This document shows, piece by piece, positions 5,424 through 5,637 of a DNA stretch of 5,637 nt. Each line of letters begins with the position of its first letter. Within the stretch, counting starts at the first letter, position 1. The stretch spans positions 1 through 5,637 of the forward strand of contig DAOUYQ010000063.1 in NCBI GenBank assembly GCA_030666035.1, given 5' to 3'. The notes under the pieces were generated by a model, which saw only the letters and a list, made by a program, of their open reading frames with translations, did no database searches and had not been told where the DNA came from. Source of the DNA: Microcaldota archaeon (GTDB lineage Archaea > Micrarchaeota > Micrarchaeia > Anstonellales > Bilamarchaeaceae). Both the position numbers and the translations under genes were made by a program.

Positions 5424-5509
5424 GCAGGGGTGGCGGAGTTTGGTCAAACGTGCTAGATTGAGGGTCTAGTGGCTTAGTGCCTACGAGGGTTCAAATCCCT
5501 TCCCCTGCA
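5424..5509 (+). tRNA. tRNA-Leu (anticodon GAG)
   Basis: The gene has a class II tRNA fold of 86 bases. The acceptor GCAGGGG (5424-5430) pairs with CCCCTGC (5502-5508), and the discriminator is A5509. The anticodon arm CTAGA / TTGAGGG / TCTAG spans 5453-5469, with GAG at 5460-5462 reading leucine CUC/CUU codons. A long variable arm contains GGC TTAGT GCC (5471-5481). The T arm is GAGGG TTCAAAT CCCTT, ending in a G-U pair. There is no intron and no encoded CCA, so CCA is added after transcription. The long variable arm and A73 agree with leucine identity. The next bases (TTTTGTTT) look like its terminator and belong to the tandem array that starts at this 3' end. Confidence 0.96.
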
Positions 5510-5637
5510 TTTTGTTTACAAAATGCTGGGCTGCGGCCAAAGGTCGCTTAACCTGCACTTTTTGTTTTCAAAAAGTGAAGGGCTGCGGCCAAAGGTCGCT
5601 TAACCTGCACTTTTTGTTTTCAAAAAGTGAAGGGCTG
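5504..5637 (+). repeat. Tandem array of about 50-base, two-hairpin units starting at the tRNA-Leu 3' end (continues off the window)
   Basis: Units start at 5504 (48 bases), 5552 (52 bases) and 5604 (34 bases before the edge). Each opens with CCTGCA, which in unit 1 is the last six bases of the tRNA gene. A T-rich hairpin follows: GCATTTTG/CAAAATGC (5507-5526) in unit 1, and CACTTTTTG/CAAAAAGTG (5556-5577, 5608-5629) in units 2 and 3. A 27-base core then follows, identical in units 1 and 2 (5528-5554, 5580-5606). It contains GCGGCC AAA GGTCGC, a 6-bp stem with one G-U pair. Unit 3 matches unit 2 exactly as far as it is visible. A 52-base period shifts the reading frame, so this is not a protein repeat. 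Confidence 0.85.
5510..5517 (+). terminator. T-rich terminator directly after tRNA-Leu
   Basis: TTTTGTTT follows the discriminator base immediately. It is repeated as TTTTTGTTTT at 5559-5568 and 5611-5620 in the next units, so the array could act as a set of successive plus-strand terminators. Confidence 0.5.

Noticed and set aside
5424..5509. Integrase attachment site in the tRNA-Leu gene
   Set aside because: Only six tRNA bases (CCTGCA) recur downstream, shorter than usual att repeats, and no integrase is visible; kept only as one reading of the array.
5528..5637. A short CRISPR array (30-base repeat with about 22-base spacers)
   Set aside because: The would-be spacers are near-identical hairpins, not unique sequences, and the first unit starts inside a tRNA gene. 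There is no leader or cas gene.

Overview
The window looks archaeal, and its gene content would suit a small-genome (DPANN-type) lineage, though no lineage marker settles this. The archaeal signs are AGGTGA-type Shine-Dalgarno (SD) sites, TATA boxes such as TTATAAAT placed about 40 to 45 bases upstream of starts, T-rich stretches instead of hairpin-plus-U terminators, and a tRNA-Leu gene with no encoded CCA.

Layout. Bases 1-415 are the 3' end of a cysteine-rich, probably extracellular protein with two in-frame copies of a GYEWCE...CIRPWE module. On the minus strand, 2543 to 438 is a two-gene operon: an AblB/YodP-like GNAT acetyltransferase, then an M20 metallohydrolase with a complete two-metal site. 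The stop of the first gene is part of the ribosome binding site of the second. A short AT-rich divergent promoter (2544-2619) with a 10-base direct repeat separates this operon from a plus-strand ACT-domain protein. Next, under its own promoter, is a plus-strand pair: a rubrerythrin with its rubredoxin-like domain at the N-terminus, and a UPF0047/YjbQ protein. A convergent cation diffusion facilitator (CDF) transporter follows on the minus strand (5167 to 4310).

The right end (5168-5637) is largely non-coding and holds the least explained material. Bases 5246-5399 can fold on the plus strand into a nested set of stems: an 8-bp closing helix, a 10-bp hairpin, and a 6-bp plus 5-bp arm. All of its G-U pairs have G on the plus strand, which suggests a transcribed structured RNA. 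The fold covers a 23-codon ORF whose SD and start codon lie inside the 10-bp hairpin. Next comes tRNA-Leu(GAG). Starting within the tRNA 3' terminus is a tandem array of about 50-base units that runs off the window edge. Each unit repeats the tRNA terminal CCTGCA, a T-rich hairpin with compensatory changes, and a GC-rich hairpin.

How the genes fit together. The acetyltransferase plus M20 hydrolase pair recalls yodP-yodQ of the Bacillus kamA (lysine/beta-lysine) operon. An ACT protein facing it across a shared promoter is a reasonable amino-acid-responsive regulator. The rubrerythrin handles peroxide, and the CDF protein, with an N/D/D/D metal site, probably exports a divalent metal. Functions are read from motifs; substrates are inference.
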